Shown here: positions 35,844 through 47,661 of the stretch, piece by piece
Position numbering within the stretch: position 1 is the stretch's first letter
Layout: each line of letters starts with the position of its first letter
DNA from: Pezizomycotina sp. ARF18
Taxonomy: Eukaryota > Ascomycota
Assembly: GCA_002224055.1 (NCBI GenBank)
Contig: AZLU01000077.1
Span: 1-64,000, forward strand
Length of the DNA stretch: 64,000 nucleotides
Reading direction: 5' to 3'
Notes under the pieces: generated by a model
The model's input: only the letters and a program-made list of their open reading frames with translations
What the model was told of the DNA's origin: nothing
The model's database searches: none
Position numbers and translations under genes: made by a program

Positions 35844-36478
35844 CTTCTTACAATTCGCTTCTCCCTTTCCTGCTAATTCTTACACACACACACTTTTTTT
35901 TTTTTTTTTCTTTGAAATAACAAGGGGAAAAAAAGGCTACTTTACTCTTTGCCTGTTGGTTGTGGTAGAGACCGAAAAAAAAATCTATATCTATTGATCA
36001 TCCCCGGTTGTTGCTCAAGAGCTTCTTGACTGATGATCCTCCACCTCCTCTGGACAGCAGGGAACGACAGTAAAGTAACAAGCAGACCTTACTCCAAACC
36101 AAACCTTACAGACAACTACTTCGAACTATCACATCGCCATCCTTCAACGACATCTTCGAAAGCAATTTGCTCGGTAGAGAAGCCTTTTGAGAGAAGAAAC
36201 GACATCTTTTGAAGGAAACCACCTCGACACAATCCTAGTTCCGACCTACATCACCAAGTCTTCGGGTCTTTTGTTTTTCCCAGAATAAGAGATTCGCAGA
36301 AGTTCCTTTTCTAATAACCGACAGAAGACGCACTTTGGTTGAAAAGCTGAGTCAAACGTTAGCTGTCCTTTTTAACCTTTTTTTTTTTATTCTAGTTTTT
36401 TTTTTTTTTTTTTGTCGCTTATTAGCACTTTCTTTTTTTTTTTTTCCCCTTTCTTTCACCCACACACACATTTCACCA
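34324..36478. promoter_or_regulatory. Long A/T-tract-rich upstream region and leader of the flbC-like gene
   Basis: About 2.1 kb without a supported gene. It includes a T-run (34728-34752) followed 54 bp later by an A-run (34806-34826), alternating A- and T-rich low complexity at 35560-35740, and T-runs at about 35814-35843, 35895-35909 and 36396-36413. From about 36000 to 36350 it has the AC/TC-rich, G-poor texture typical of fungal 5' leaders (GACAACTACTTCGAACTATC). I infer a long leader for the regulator, and small upstream frames within it could affect translation. Confidence 0.45.
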
Positions 36479-37003
36479 ATGATGGAAACAATGAGAGCAC
36501 GAAACGGCTCTAGCCAGCCGCAGTTTGGTTATGCTCCACCACCCTACGACCCAGCATCAATCCAATTCTCGGATCCCTGGCACGATCGAGTGCCGCGAAC
36601 TCTGGCCAAATCATGGCGTCCACGTTGGGCCCGGATTCCGGTAGTGTTCCCTCACTCGCAAGAACTATGAGACAAAGCAGTGTGTCTTCACCCTTCAACT
36701 TCAATTTTTCCCCCTCTCTAAACTATCTGTTGCGCTTTGTATGTGTTATCAATATATATATATATATACATGGTTTCTTATTCCATACTTGATAAGAGAC
36801 CAGATGTACTGACAACTTCCTATAGCAGACATGTTCGGTCAAAGCAACGACCTGCTCAAGTTTGGAACTGGCTCCTCGTACGGAGACCAGGGCGCCGGCG
36901 CTCAGAACCCCGGCAGTGGTGGATATGGAATGGGATATGGTCAACATTCATATGATCAGAATCCGAACCGCAACTTGTATAACCTCCAGTCTCCCGTTCA
37001 TCC

Positions 37004-37036
<33 letters not shown>

Positions 37037-37973
37037 ACCCAGCACCGATTCACGAAGATTATCACATCCTCAAATAAATTCTCCAGCTTTCATCGGCTCA
37101 CCCATTGAGATGCGCCAAGGCAAAATTCTCTGGTAGATTATCCGAGATCGCAACCGCTAGCACGTCTTTCACGGCGACGGGTCGCGAGAACTTCCACCAC
37201 GACGATTCAATTCGGCGAGGAGCATGGTAGCGATGAGCCAGGCGCCCAGACACTCCATGAGCATGCCCATGACGAGCGCCCCGCGGACTGCCAGTACCGC
37301 CTCGACGGCTAGCTACTACCCTGCATCGACATCCTCCTCCATCTCCTCGACGAGCTCGTACCCGTACTTTTGGTCCATGGACTCTCGTCACGGAGCTGAG
37401 CTCCACCGACGGCATGTTCGACTCGGCGCGGCCTTCGCTGCCTCGCCCTGCCGGCATGATCTCGAGCAACGCCCTCCCTCACCAAACCGGCGCCCAGGCC
37501 ATGATGAGCACCTTCAGCTCCCGCGTCAGCTCGAGCACGCAAAAGAAGCACAAGTGCAAGATCTGCGACAAGCGGTTCACTAGGCCTAGCTCGTTGCAGA
37601 CGCATATGTACAGTCACACAGGAGAGAAACGTAAGTTTGAAATAGTATTCCTTGCTTTCTAATACTACACAATATCCATAACAAAGTAAAGATATGCATA
37701 TCCTACAAAATGCTATTTTTACCTTTAAGGATATGTTTTATCCTTTTTCTTTTCTTTTTTATTGCCTAAAAAACTTTCCGAACCGTTGCTTCCTTAAGAA
37801 GGATTAAAATAAACTACTTCCTTAATAGGATGCTAACAATTTAATGTTTAGCTTTTGCCTGTGACGTCGAAGGCTGCGGACGCCAATTCTCGGTTGTATC
37901 TAACCTCAGACGGCACCGCAAAGTACACAAGGGCCTGACCGACTCGGATGGTGGTCTCAGCCAGACCGCATAG
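36479..37973 (+). CDS. flbC: C2H2 zinc-finger regulator, FlbC-like
   Basis: Transcription factor with two adjacent C2H2 fingers at its C-terminus. Finger 1 is HKCKICDKRFTRPSSLQTHM with the YSHTGEK linker. Finger 2 is CDVEGCGRQFSVVSNLRRHR with a KVH ending. An intron at 37631-37851 (GTAAGT; TGCTAAC branch at 37831) falls between the fingers. The N-terminus MMETMRARNG leads into YAPPPYDPASIQFSDPW. An intron at about 36739-36828 precedes DMFGQSNDLLKFGTGSSYGD. Ten consecutive His lie at about 36995-37035, and a Ser/Thr-rich region (RTASTASTASYYPASTSSS) precedes the fingers. The finger pair and order match FlbC of aspergilli, an activator of conidiation upstream of brlA. The name is inferred from that resemblance. 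At least three single-base frame changes occur (near 36585, 37125 and 37400). Confidence 0.75.
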
Positions 37974-40900
37974 ACATCCTCACATCACCTCTTTATCTTC
38001 TTATTTCGTCCGTTGTCTGTCATACCTCCTCCTTGGCCACCCACCCTGCCCTTGTGTTTCATCTTTCGACAATCCATATACCCACTCGCTTTTTTTGAGT
38101 CCTTTTATTTTATCTTTTCTTTTTTCTCGGATCAGTTTGCATTACTATCCATTTTCTCTTTAACGACTCTTGTCCTTCCGTCATGACATACCTTTTTTTT
38201 CATAAGGAAAGAAAAAAACCAACAAAAAAACAACACTCGCATAATGATGAAGTCGTCAGAAATAAACACTTGATCGTGTCTTTGACGCTTCAACGGTTGG
38301 GTTACTTATATTCTCTCTATCCCTCTTTATTATCACGGTCCTCCGCGCTACGGTTTGGGTCTTTGATTTTTTCTGTTCTCGAGTACTTTTCTAGTTTTTT
38401 TTTTTTGGGGATTTGAGTGTAACTACGATTTTTTTTTATAAGGGGATTCTTTGGAACAGTATTCCTGTTTCCTTTTGAAAACATAAAAAAGCTGTTGATG
38501 AATTTTCTTTTCTTTATATATTAGATTAGGGGAAACCGGTTTTATTGTTTCTTTTTTGCTTCATTTTCATCTTACTGTCATTGGGTTTGATGGGTTCCAT
38601 TTTTTTTCACTTTCATTTCTCTGGGAATCAAAAAAACAAAGAAAAAAAAAAACAGCTGTCTTCAATGGCTTATTCTTTCATTCCCTTGATAAATTTTTCC
38701 TTTTAACTGGGGTTTCTTTCCTTTGGGGTCTTAATGTTTTTTGTCTACTCTTTCTTATATTCCTTGCTAGTTACTGCTTGTTTTTCTTCATCCTTCATCA
38801 CTTTCTTGTACATTGATTCATTTCGATATAAACAAAATCATTTTCCCTTTTTTTTTCTCTTATCAAGATTGAGTTGGTACGATAGGAATGTAGCAGTATT
38901 AGTTTTTACAAAATTTTTATGCTCACTGAAGCTCAAGAAAAAAACGAATAAATAAATTGAAAAAAAGTAACAAGCAATTATCCATTAACTCCATGTGGAG
39001 ATCCTTTGATCATCAACTCTTATGTTTTTTTATCCCGAGCTATATTCCCTGTACCTTGACAGGTAACTATATAAGCTATAAAATATAAATGTTGGAAGAT
39101 TTTTATATTCTATATATATTCTTCAAAACTCGCTTGCACTTTACAAAAAGAAAATTTTTTCTAATAGGTTTCGAGGTATTTGCACTAGAAAAAGCCGGTG
39201 ATTTCCAAACATGTCATTTGTACTACGAACGGCAAATCTGTAATACGAACTGATAGTAATTCCAGATATATCTTCTATGCATTAATTATAAACTGACTGT
39301 AAGATATATATTACAAAAGATATACTTTTATCGTATCTCTCCGTACGTACGTCTTATCCTAACTAACAGCCCCCCCCCCCCCAACTCCATACGAGAATGA
39401 TAGAAGAAAAATGCGAAGGAGTGATGTCAAAAGCCAGCCGCTATGGACTGCTTTCTAATATAGGGGTTTTTATAGATGCTCATTATCAACGACTAAGAAA
39501 GAATGAGGAAGTCAAATAGAGAAGAACGAAGGGCGTCCTCAGCATTATTGTTTTTATGTAATATTACTATTACTGTCAAATGACATATATTCGCAATTTT
39601 TGTGCTTCCTAATGCTTTTTTTTTTTTTTTTTTGGCGTGATTACTGTCCGAGTCTTGTTACGTAGTTCAACACTCACTTCAAACCTTTTCCAGAGTGTTT
39701 CCGTACAGCATATCTTCAAACGTCGCGATTGTTTAAATCTCACTACCATACTTTTAAAACCCCCTATATAAATGCTTTCTTTCCGTACCTGATGATCCGC
39801 ATGCACTTGCACTTGCATCTTGTTCCCAAAAAGAAACACACACCTACCGTAAACCTTTTGTTTCCAAGCGCTGCAGGTATCTAAACAGTTAAGTTTTGGT
39901 TTACAGTATATTGCTGTGCTTCTTTGGTGCCCACCTATAGTATAGTTGATGTAAATCTCACCCATAACAGTAAAAGGAAAATGACTGAGGAAACTGTATA
40001 TTGGGATTGATTGGGTGTGTTAAGTGATCAACAATAGCTTGGTTTCTCCTTTTTTTTTTTTTTTTTTTTTTTTTTTGGGAGAGGTTTGATCGGCGGTGAG
40101 AAGGTCGTGCATTGATATATATTAATATTTTTCTGGAAAAATTCAGCATATATTGAAATATTTTAATATTGCCACAAGGCTTCCAATGTTAGTTAATAAT
40201 AATAATAAGTTAGAAAGTAAGTAAGTGGTTTAGCCGCGTTCCCTATTACGTCTAATAATTTTCTTTAAAAGAGGTTGGGGCAAAGATGAATATCAGCAAC
40301 TCTTATTGCTTCCTACTATTCCGTTTTTCTCGCAACCAAAGTTACGGGGTACAAATATTTCCCAAGCAGAGCAAATGATATTCAGAGAAAGATAGTCAGT
40401 TAAAACTTAAACCCCCAAAGAGCTCGCTCTCCTAAGTGCTCTACGCTCTAGCGCAATTGATAATCGACAATTGACCGACGCGGGAGAGAGACATCAGGAG
40501 TGTTTTTGTTCGAAAAGCAAGGATAGAGACAATACTTTTTGTTTTGCGGGTTTCTTGTGTATCTCCCACTGCCCCCTTGCTAATGAATATCAATCCCACG
40601 TTTTAAAAGTTGAAGTAGGTAACGTTTGTTGGAAATCTGAGAACTCGAAGGCACGAAAATGCCTTAGTCGTTCCAATCTCTTGGTTCGAATAAAATTATA
40701 GAAAAGCTCAGTCCGCCTTCTTAGAGGAGTTCTTCCTAAACTTGTCCTATGATGTAGTTAATAAAACATTATCCCGTTTATCTGAGACCATATAAACGGC
40801 CTATAGTCGTTGTTGAACCTCGTTCAAGTCGGAATTGAAATAATATAATTATTATTTTTATTCAAAAGATAACTCTATCGTACTGGTTCACCGAGGTTGC

Positions 40901-42082
40901 AGTTCGGAGTCCGAAAAAATAATATATCGAATGATAAATGATGCATGCCATGGCTGCCGTCATCGAAACTGCGTTTTTTTTTTTTTTCGAAACAGGTCGT
41001 ACCTTAGTGTCATTCTTCCCTTTCGACAGTTCTATCGTTCCCTTTTCGTTAGGACATTCTCTCTCCTTACCTTACCTTTTATCGAACCTTCTCACTCATG
41101 AGCCGGAGAAACCAAAAGCGGTTTCCATTTGCGTTAAGCCCCCGTCGCTGCCCTACGTAATAAGGGAGAGCACGATATGAGAAAAGAGGGGGGGTTTCGC
41201 TGCAAAAAAGCACCTGCGTGGACATGGGATGACCTTGGCCCACTCCCTTTTTTCTCCCTTTCCTCTGAACCGTTCGGGGTATTTCTTGTGATAATGGCAG
41301 GTAAGCTTTTTTTTTCCTTTTTCGCAAAAGGACTGCTTTTGGGCACACTCAAAAAAAAGAAGTGGGTGAGTCTCTTAGTGCAGGTTCTCCGAAGATCGCT
41401 TCCTGTTGTGCGCAAAGGTAAAAAGTCTCTTTTCTCTGGGTATTTTGTCTTTGCTGGGCCCTGAGTGGTCACTGACCGCCAGACCCATCATTATAAGGCA
41501 TTACAACAGCTAATAACCTTGGAGCCGAACGATACATATCTGATTTCTCTTAATTTTACTTTAGTTTTAATTTTCCTTGTTATTTTTCGTTTTTGTTACT
41601 TTTTTTCGCCTTCTTTTTCTATCAAGGAAATAAGAACACTAGCTTAGAATGCACTCACATTTGCTTTCCTTCCTTCTCGCACGTAAAAGACGTATCAGCT
41701 AGCAAGGGGAGGAAGGCGGACAAGGGAAGGGTATGGTTATTGGACCTTGGAGGACGACTTGAGGACTTCTGAATGGGCATTCCACCCTCTTCCTACAATT
41801 GTTGATTTTCCCACTTTGCATTTTCCGGTCAGGCCGGGTGACGTCATACTTGCTATAACTGAACAGATCGGCAGAGCAGGTTACGCAGCTTTGGTAGCTG
41901 AATAGCGAGAGCGAGGAAAAATAAATCCCTTAGAAGGAGGTTAAGGTGAGAGGAGACAGAAGAGTGAGCGAGGTGGGCTTTCGCTGGTCCCGAGGTGTCT
42001 CTCACTCCTTGACTCCCAGGATTGAGTTGTTTTTTAGTCCCTATCAAGAATAAACTGATAAAAAATGCGATCGATCGTCCGT

Positions 42083-42175
42083 CAAGAAAGAAAAAGAAAT
42101 AAAGAAAGAAAGAAAGAAGGAAGGAAAGAAATAAAAGAAAGAAATAAAGAATAAAGAAAGAAAGAAATAAAGAAG
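42083..42175 (+). repeat. Polypurine tract, GAAA-based
   Basis: About 90 nt, almost entirely A and G with a few T, made of AAAGAAAG / AAGGAAGG / GAAATAAAG units. Long polypurine tracts can adopt triplex DNA when supercoiled; that is general knowledge and not shown here. Confidence 0.8.
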
Positions 42176-43627
42176 CTGGTTTTTTGGGCTTGGTCTTTCT
42201 CTTAATGATGGATCCTGGACCACGAGAATTAATATGGGAAAAGTATCTTTGTTGTAATAATTCCCCAATTTTATTCCCCTTTTTCCCCCATAAAAGGAAA
42301 ATTATATACACGAAAGGGAAGGGCGATTTTCTATCGTGGTCCTTCCCGCCGCTGCGGATGATTGACAAAAAGTGGCTTGATATTAGCGAAGTTTAAAAAA
42401 CAACCCTCGTTCTTTTTTTTTTTTTTTTTTTTTTTTCTACTGACAGGACATGGGAGAAAATTCGGCATCACTCAAAACACTCATCTCGTATACTAGAATG
42501 CAGAAACTTCTTTTCAAAGCCCGCATTTTCTTATTCTTCCGAGAAACAGCGTCGCGTAACGAGTGATTAACAAACGAATAAGAGATAGCACGAACCTGTG
42601 AAGAAACAGTATTTCCTTCTACTTCTCCCACATCGGTCCTCACCTAATAACTTTTTTCGTTTTCCAAAGTAGAATTCCTTTTTCTCTCTCGAATAACCTC
42701 CGTGACAAGTATCAATACGCTTTTTGCCTCTTGGAAATGTTAACCCAAAAATAAGAAAAGCCGAAATTTAAAGGGAGCGAATTATGACGGTGCGAGGAGG
42801 AAAGGTTCAAACGCAAACAAGACTTTTTTTTTCTTTCTTCCTTCTTTCCTTTCAAAGAGTTAACTCGGAAGAGGGGAAGAACGTAGACACAGAGGTATCT
42901 TACTTTCAATCCCTTCTTGAAAAGAGCCAATAAGGTAAATGTATATACCCTCTTTCCCAACCCTCCTGTTAAATTCCCTTCGTCTGTTGTCTTTTCTTCT
43001 TTTTAATTCCCCTCGTTTGTGCTCTCAGTTTTTCTTTGCTTTCCCCGTCGTTATAATTATGATTATTTTATTTTATTTTTCTTATTATTATTATCATTAT
43101 TATTATTTTTTTTTTTCGTGTGTGCTATGCCGTCCTAGTTCAGGATATCTGAGGATTGTATGTATAATGACGTCGCGTGGGCGAGTTCGAAATTTCAAAC
43201 TGGACTGTGTGGATACCGTCTCGGACTGGTTTTCTCACAAAAAAAAAAAAAAAAAAAGAGCTCGGTTAGAGGACGGGAAAAGGTCCGAGGTATTCGCAGG
43301 CACAGCGTATATCCTGTTATAGAAAAAAAATAAATAGAAAAAATATATAGAAAAATAATAAAAACAGGTCTCTCTCTCTCTCGCTGGTTTGTTGCATGTT
43401 ATATCCCCTTTCATGCAGGGTCGCTGTTCAAACCAGGCTGTGTTCGGATTCCATTATTGCCTGTTTAGAGGAGGTTGGTTAGCAGTAGCAGAGGCAAAAA
43501 TTTTTAGACAGTAAAAGTGATTATCTTCGGATGACCATTTAAACTAAACAAAGCGTGAAAGAGAAACAGACAGCGCGGAAGCAACGGATGTTTCTCTCAC
43601 ATTTTCAACGGTGTCTGATGTTTGTGT

Positions 43628-43628
<1 letters not shown>

Positions 43629-43658
<30 letters not shown>
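43629..43658. repeat. Poly(T) tract, 30 nt
   Basis: An uninterrupted T-run preceded by TTTGTGTG. Confidence 0.85.
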
Positions 43659-43665
<7 letters not shown>

Positions 43666-44406
43666 CGAATTTCGTTTTCAAAAGAGATCCACCTGGCAGA
43701 AGTTTTAGAGCTATTTTAGTAGGTGAAACGGTGGAAAGATAGAAAATTCAATACAGTGTCGTCTAAACAATTTTGGGCGGGTGGAAATTATGAAACACAG
43801 GGCGGCGCACCCCGCAATAGAAAAGGAAAGGGTAATACTACTCACAAAGTGTACGCACCTGATTTCTTCCAAATCATAGCTGAATCCTCGTTCCTGAACC
43901 TCGGGCTAGATATCTCTTGCTCTTTCTCATTTTTGCTCTCCCTGATCCTTGTTATTTCTCTGCTCTTTTTTAATTTTATGCATCCATCGTTTCGAGTTGG
44001 ATTGCGGCATGGGTAGTCGACGCGCGCTATCTTTGCGACATTTCAGTCGAAATGTGAGTATAGGACGAAAAAGACAGCAGTAAGGCATATCTATTTTGCC
44101 GACCTTGTGGAATGTAACGTTATTCCCGGGTGGTGGCTCGAGTCATTTCAATCTGTATCCCCCGATTTCATTGCGCTCACTCCGCATACATTTTCAAACC
44201 TGCAAATGTCATATCAATGCGAACACTGTCGTCCCTTGTTGCCTAGATCTCGTCTTCTTTTCCCCGACGATAGGCGTTCCAAGAGATGCAGAAATAACGG
44301 TTTAAAAGATAAAATAAACTGCGGGGTTAAGCTCGAGGAACATGTATATACAATATACTCTCCGCTCGTTTATCTCTTTTCTTCTGTTCCTCCTTTGCAA
44401 CACTCG

Positions 44407-45676
44407 TCAAACATTCGTAATGTGTCCCCGAAACGAAAAAGATTTCTTGTGTGCGCTAGACAAGCGTATCTGCACCCCGGAGTCGTGATAGGATAATTTG
44501 ATGTTGAGTTCGCAGATGTTCGAGAATGATCGCCGAAGCGTCCAGAGGGTGTTAAGTTCTCGGCGCAGGGGGACGATCTGTGAGATCCAATCATAGGAAG
44601 AAAGTATCAGCTTCGTGACACCTACAGCCGCGAGCTGCGTGGTATAACTGGGAATGACAAGCTTGCTCAATCAATTTCGCTGTTTCTTCACCCTAATACA
44701 AGAAGGCTGCTGCGTATATCAACAAAGAATCGTAATTGAAAACTTTATAGCCCACGTTATCGGATCTTTTTGGCTGTAAATTTTGAACAGAGAGTATTCA
44801 TTCACAAAAACAAGCGTCTTACGGCTATTAAATTGTGGAATGATATATTCGGGGGAAAAAAAAGAAAAGAAAGGAAGAAAAAGACGCACGACGTGGCACG
44901 CGTTACGATCTCGAGGAGGAAAAAAAAAAAAAGAGCTCGTAAAATGCATGCAAAACACGATCGATTGCGAACGAATCTCTCACCTGGCGTCAACTTTACC
45001 TGCTTTTTTTTTTGCTTCCTGAAGAAAACCTGACGAACAAGTTTAAAAGGTTGCGCAACCGTTGCCAATCTCCCGTAATCCAGGGGTGGCCCTTAATATA
45101 CTTGAAAAAGGCAAGTTTCGCGTAGATCATTCCCAACTCACAAAGGGAGGATTTAACGGAGCCCTGGTAGCTGCTGCGCAAGGGATCCTTGGCTCGCACA
45201 ACAGGCGTATCATCTCCTTTAACAAAACATGGAGAGACCTCGCACAGCGATACGAGGATGGACACTGACGGGAGTAGCTCAGAGAACGCTTGTGAGAGGA
45301 GTGTGGGGGCGGTCTCAAGCAACAAAACATTGGTCAGGGCTGGGCTGGCGGCTCGTTGTTGTGGATAATTCGTGAAAGAAGAATCTGTTATCAGTTCCAG
45401 CTGATGGAAAGGGCCCGCAAATGTAAAGAATGAGGAGTGAGGAGTTAGGGGGGTGAGGTAATACGAGCGTAATAAGGGTGAGATCCAAAAGACAGAAAGT
45501 GGAGTCGAGTCGGTAATGTTTGAGAGAGGAAACCCGAGAGCACAAATATCCAGAAGAACAAGCCGGAACGAACTAAAAGGAAGAGATACAGCTACATGTG
45601 GAGAAAGGAAAGCAAAAAAAAAGAAGAAAAGAGAAGTTGAAGAAATACGATTCGTTTCTTTATCAGCTCTTCTCAA
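44407..45676 (-). pseudogene. Unrecognised minus-strand frames, possible gene or gene remnant
   Basis: The longest open frame in the window (44996-45676, 226 codons) reads LLLETAPTLLSQAFSELLPS and SILVSLCEVSPCFVKGDD, then LCELGMIYAKLAFFKYIKGH and WQRLRNLLNLFVRFSSGSKK. Its first 50 residues, with a phenylalanine run, look like non-coding sequence. Downstream on the same strand, 44407-44670 reads MSKLVIPSYTTQLAAVGVTK and LILSSYDWISQIVPLRRELN, then TLWTLRRSFSNICELNIKLS, which looks helical and natural. The two may be parts of one gene. No family is recognised. Overlapping plus-strand frames (44107-44496, 45062-45268) weaken the case. Confidence 0.3.
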
Positions 45677-45779
45677 TAATAATAATTTTAAGTGGGCTGG
45701 CTTTATTATTACGTTGATTAATTATTACTTAGTATTTATTTTAATAATAATATTGGATTTATTTTATTATTATTAATTA

Positions 45780-46705
45780 CTTAATTATTTTTTACCCTCC
45801 TCGTCGTATATCGCCGCTTTCTGTTGCATCGTGAATAAAAATATAATAATGAAAATAAAAAAAGGAACATACATAAGTACTTAGTAGGTACTCAAACGTG
45901 GGAGCTAAAAAAATCTTTAGCCCATTTCGTAACGGAGTTATCGTATGAATATTTTCTCCTTCGTTCTCTAGGCCTCTGAATTAATTCTCGCATTTCATCA
46001 ACAAAGCTCGAGCCGCTCAATGGACTCTGCACACTTCTATACCTGCCTGGTCTTCCAATTGGTTTGCAATGGGGGGAGGGAAGCTCCGGTCTGCAACAAT
46101 CTCCGCAGTAACCTCTACGGCCGTTTATTCCGGCGCCAGGTCGGAGATCATACCATCTTAAGCTTTTCCAAGGCGTGTAAGGGCCAGGGATTATAACTAG
46201 GGAAGTTATGCCACGAGGGGGCTTGGGATATGAGTGAGAGTGCTTGGACGCGATTGGGGGCCCTTGGAGGGCACGGCACCTGCCACTGCTGCTCCTTCCG
46301 CCGAAAGGTTCATATGCAAGACAGAATCACATCGTGTGCGTTACGTCTACTAGTGTGAGCTGCTAGCTGCTCGCCCGTCACCAAAGCTGAAAAAAAAAAA
46401 AAAAAAAAGGTCGGCGGGTAGTCAGGGCCTGTCAGGCACACATCTGTAAGGTCCTCAGGCTTAGCTTCTTTCTATTACTGCCCCATTTTTGTCCTCCGTG
46501 ATCTTCACTCGCTTGTCGTCCTGCATACTTTTTTTTTTTTTTTTTTTTTTTTTTCGATACGGAGGTCTGGTTCACAGGCGTGGAATGGCGGGGATCTTCA
46601 CCAAGCAAGTCAAATGCGTGAAAATAATACAACAAGCACTACAGAGTACATAGACGCTATTGTTATCAATTTACTTGACGATCTTCTCGGGTAAGGCGGC
46701 TCTCT

Positions 46706-46738
<33 letters not shown>

Positions 46739-46767
46739 TTTTCCCCTTTTGCTTCTGTCATCCAAAC

Positions 46768-46804
<37 letters not shown>

Positions 46805-47661
46805 GAAGGAAGAAAAGAAGGAAGGAAGTACGAAAATTTTTTCTTCATCTCTCTGACTCGAGTCACACAGCCATTAAATGACGTGGAAATAAAGAAGCTG
46901 CTCGTTCCATCTACCTACTTGAAAGATTCATCTCGGACCCGGGCCTTTGCCGTTCTTGACTCTCCTCTCTCGTTCTTGACTCTGAACCTTACAACAGCCA
47001 GAGATTCAAGGTCTTTCAATCCTGCCTGGTCATATTGCTAAAAGGGCTAGCTACGGATCACACGAAACGTGAGGAGGAAAGGTTCGTTCTTTTGTCAAAG
47101 GTTTTCAGACAGACCTCTCCCTCAGAAACCCTAATCTTAACCTACTATATACTGTTATCGACGTCCCTTTTCACTTGAATCTTCCATTTTCATGCTCTGG
47201 CAGTCTGCATGGTTGAAGCTAACTTGCTTGAGTTTCGGAATCTTAGTCGGCGGAGACTCCTTCATTTACGTTCACCACGGAAAACCTCACCTGATATCGC
47301 TCTGAAAACCGTTGGAACCAAGGATAGACCACAGAACGTGGCTTTATACTCTCCTTACCAGAAAAAAAAGACTAGAGTGCATTTTGCCATTTTGAAGGCG
47401 ACTCTAAATTTCAATTTGGGCTTGTCTCCTCAACGCCGTTCAGACTCTGTTACAAATAACGCCACCAATTACTGGTTAAAGGTGTGGGAGAGCCGCAACA
47501 AAAGACGAAACGCATATATCGTTAGAGAACCACATTTCGTCTCCCCCGTGCATTCCCACCAACCACGCGCCACATACTCGAGCAGAAACCCCCATTCACT
47601 CTACTTCAGACAGAACCGAACCTGAGGAGATTGAGGCGGTGGTAACACTTTTTGATCGAAA
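45780..47661. other. Gene-poor DNA and upstream region of the pyridoxal kinase gene
   Basis: No supported gene. It holds T-runs at 46529-46554 and 46707-46742, an A-run at 46769-46801, and a G-rich stretch at 46060-46290. A plus-strand frame of 138 codons (47209-47625) has no domain and ends 36 bp before the pyridoxal kinase ATG. Its AC-rich, G-poor texture near 47530-47620 suits a 5' leader better than a gene. Confidence 0.4.
46707..46801. repeat. Facing poly(T) and poly(A) tracts
   Basis: Thirty-five T with one C (46707-46742) are separated by 26 nt from 33 A (46769-46801). The arms are complementary and could pair as a long A/T hairpin. Confidence 0.85.

Larger units (their letters stand above)
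37974..43720. other. 3' flank of the flbC-like gene and gene-poor DNA
   Basis: No supported gene. Pyrimidine-rich sequence right after the stop (37980-38960) is probably 3' UTR and flank. Other contents are an 11-nt C-run at 39370-39381, T-runs at about 39618-39634, 40051-40076 and 42413-42437, an ATT-rich stretch at 43080-43110, and a polypurine tract described separately. Frames at 41079-41472 overlap on both strands and show no family resemblance. Confidence 0.35.

Noticed and set aside
40471-40701. Cysteine-rich 76-codon frame as a small secreted protein
   Set aside because: It begins at a TTG, has no signal peptide and no upstream ATG in frame.
41079-41472. Overlapping frames of about 95-112 codons
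   Set aside because: Plus and minus frames are equally open and none shows conserved motifs; likely chance.
45062-45268. Plus-strand frame with natural-looking helix (LNILEKGKFRVDHSQL)
   Set aside because: It lies opposite the longest minus-strand frame, and there is no evidence to choose it over that frame.
46060-46320. Possible rDNA fragment in a G-rich patch
   Set aside because: The words do not follow the order of any conserved rRNA core that I can recognise.
47209-47625. 138-codon frame upstream of pyridoxal kinase as a separate gene
   Set aside because: No domain, no splice support, and composition like a fungal 5' leader ending 36 bp before the next ATG.
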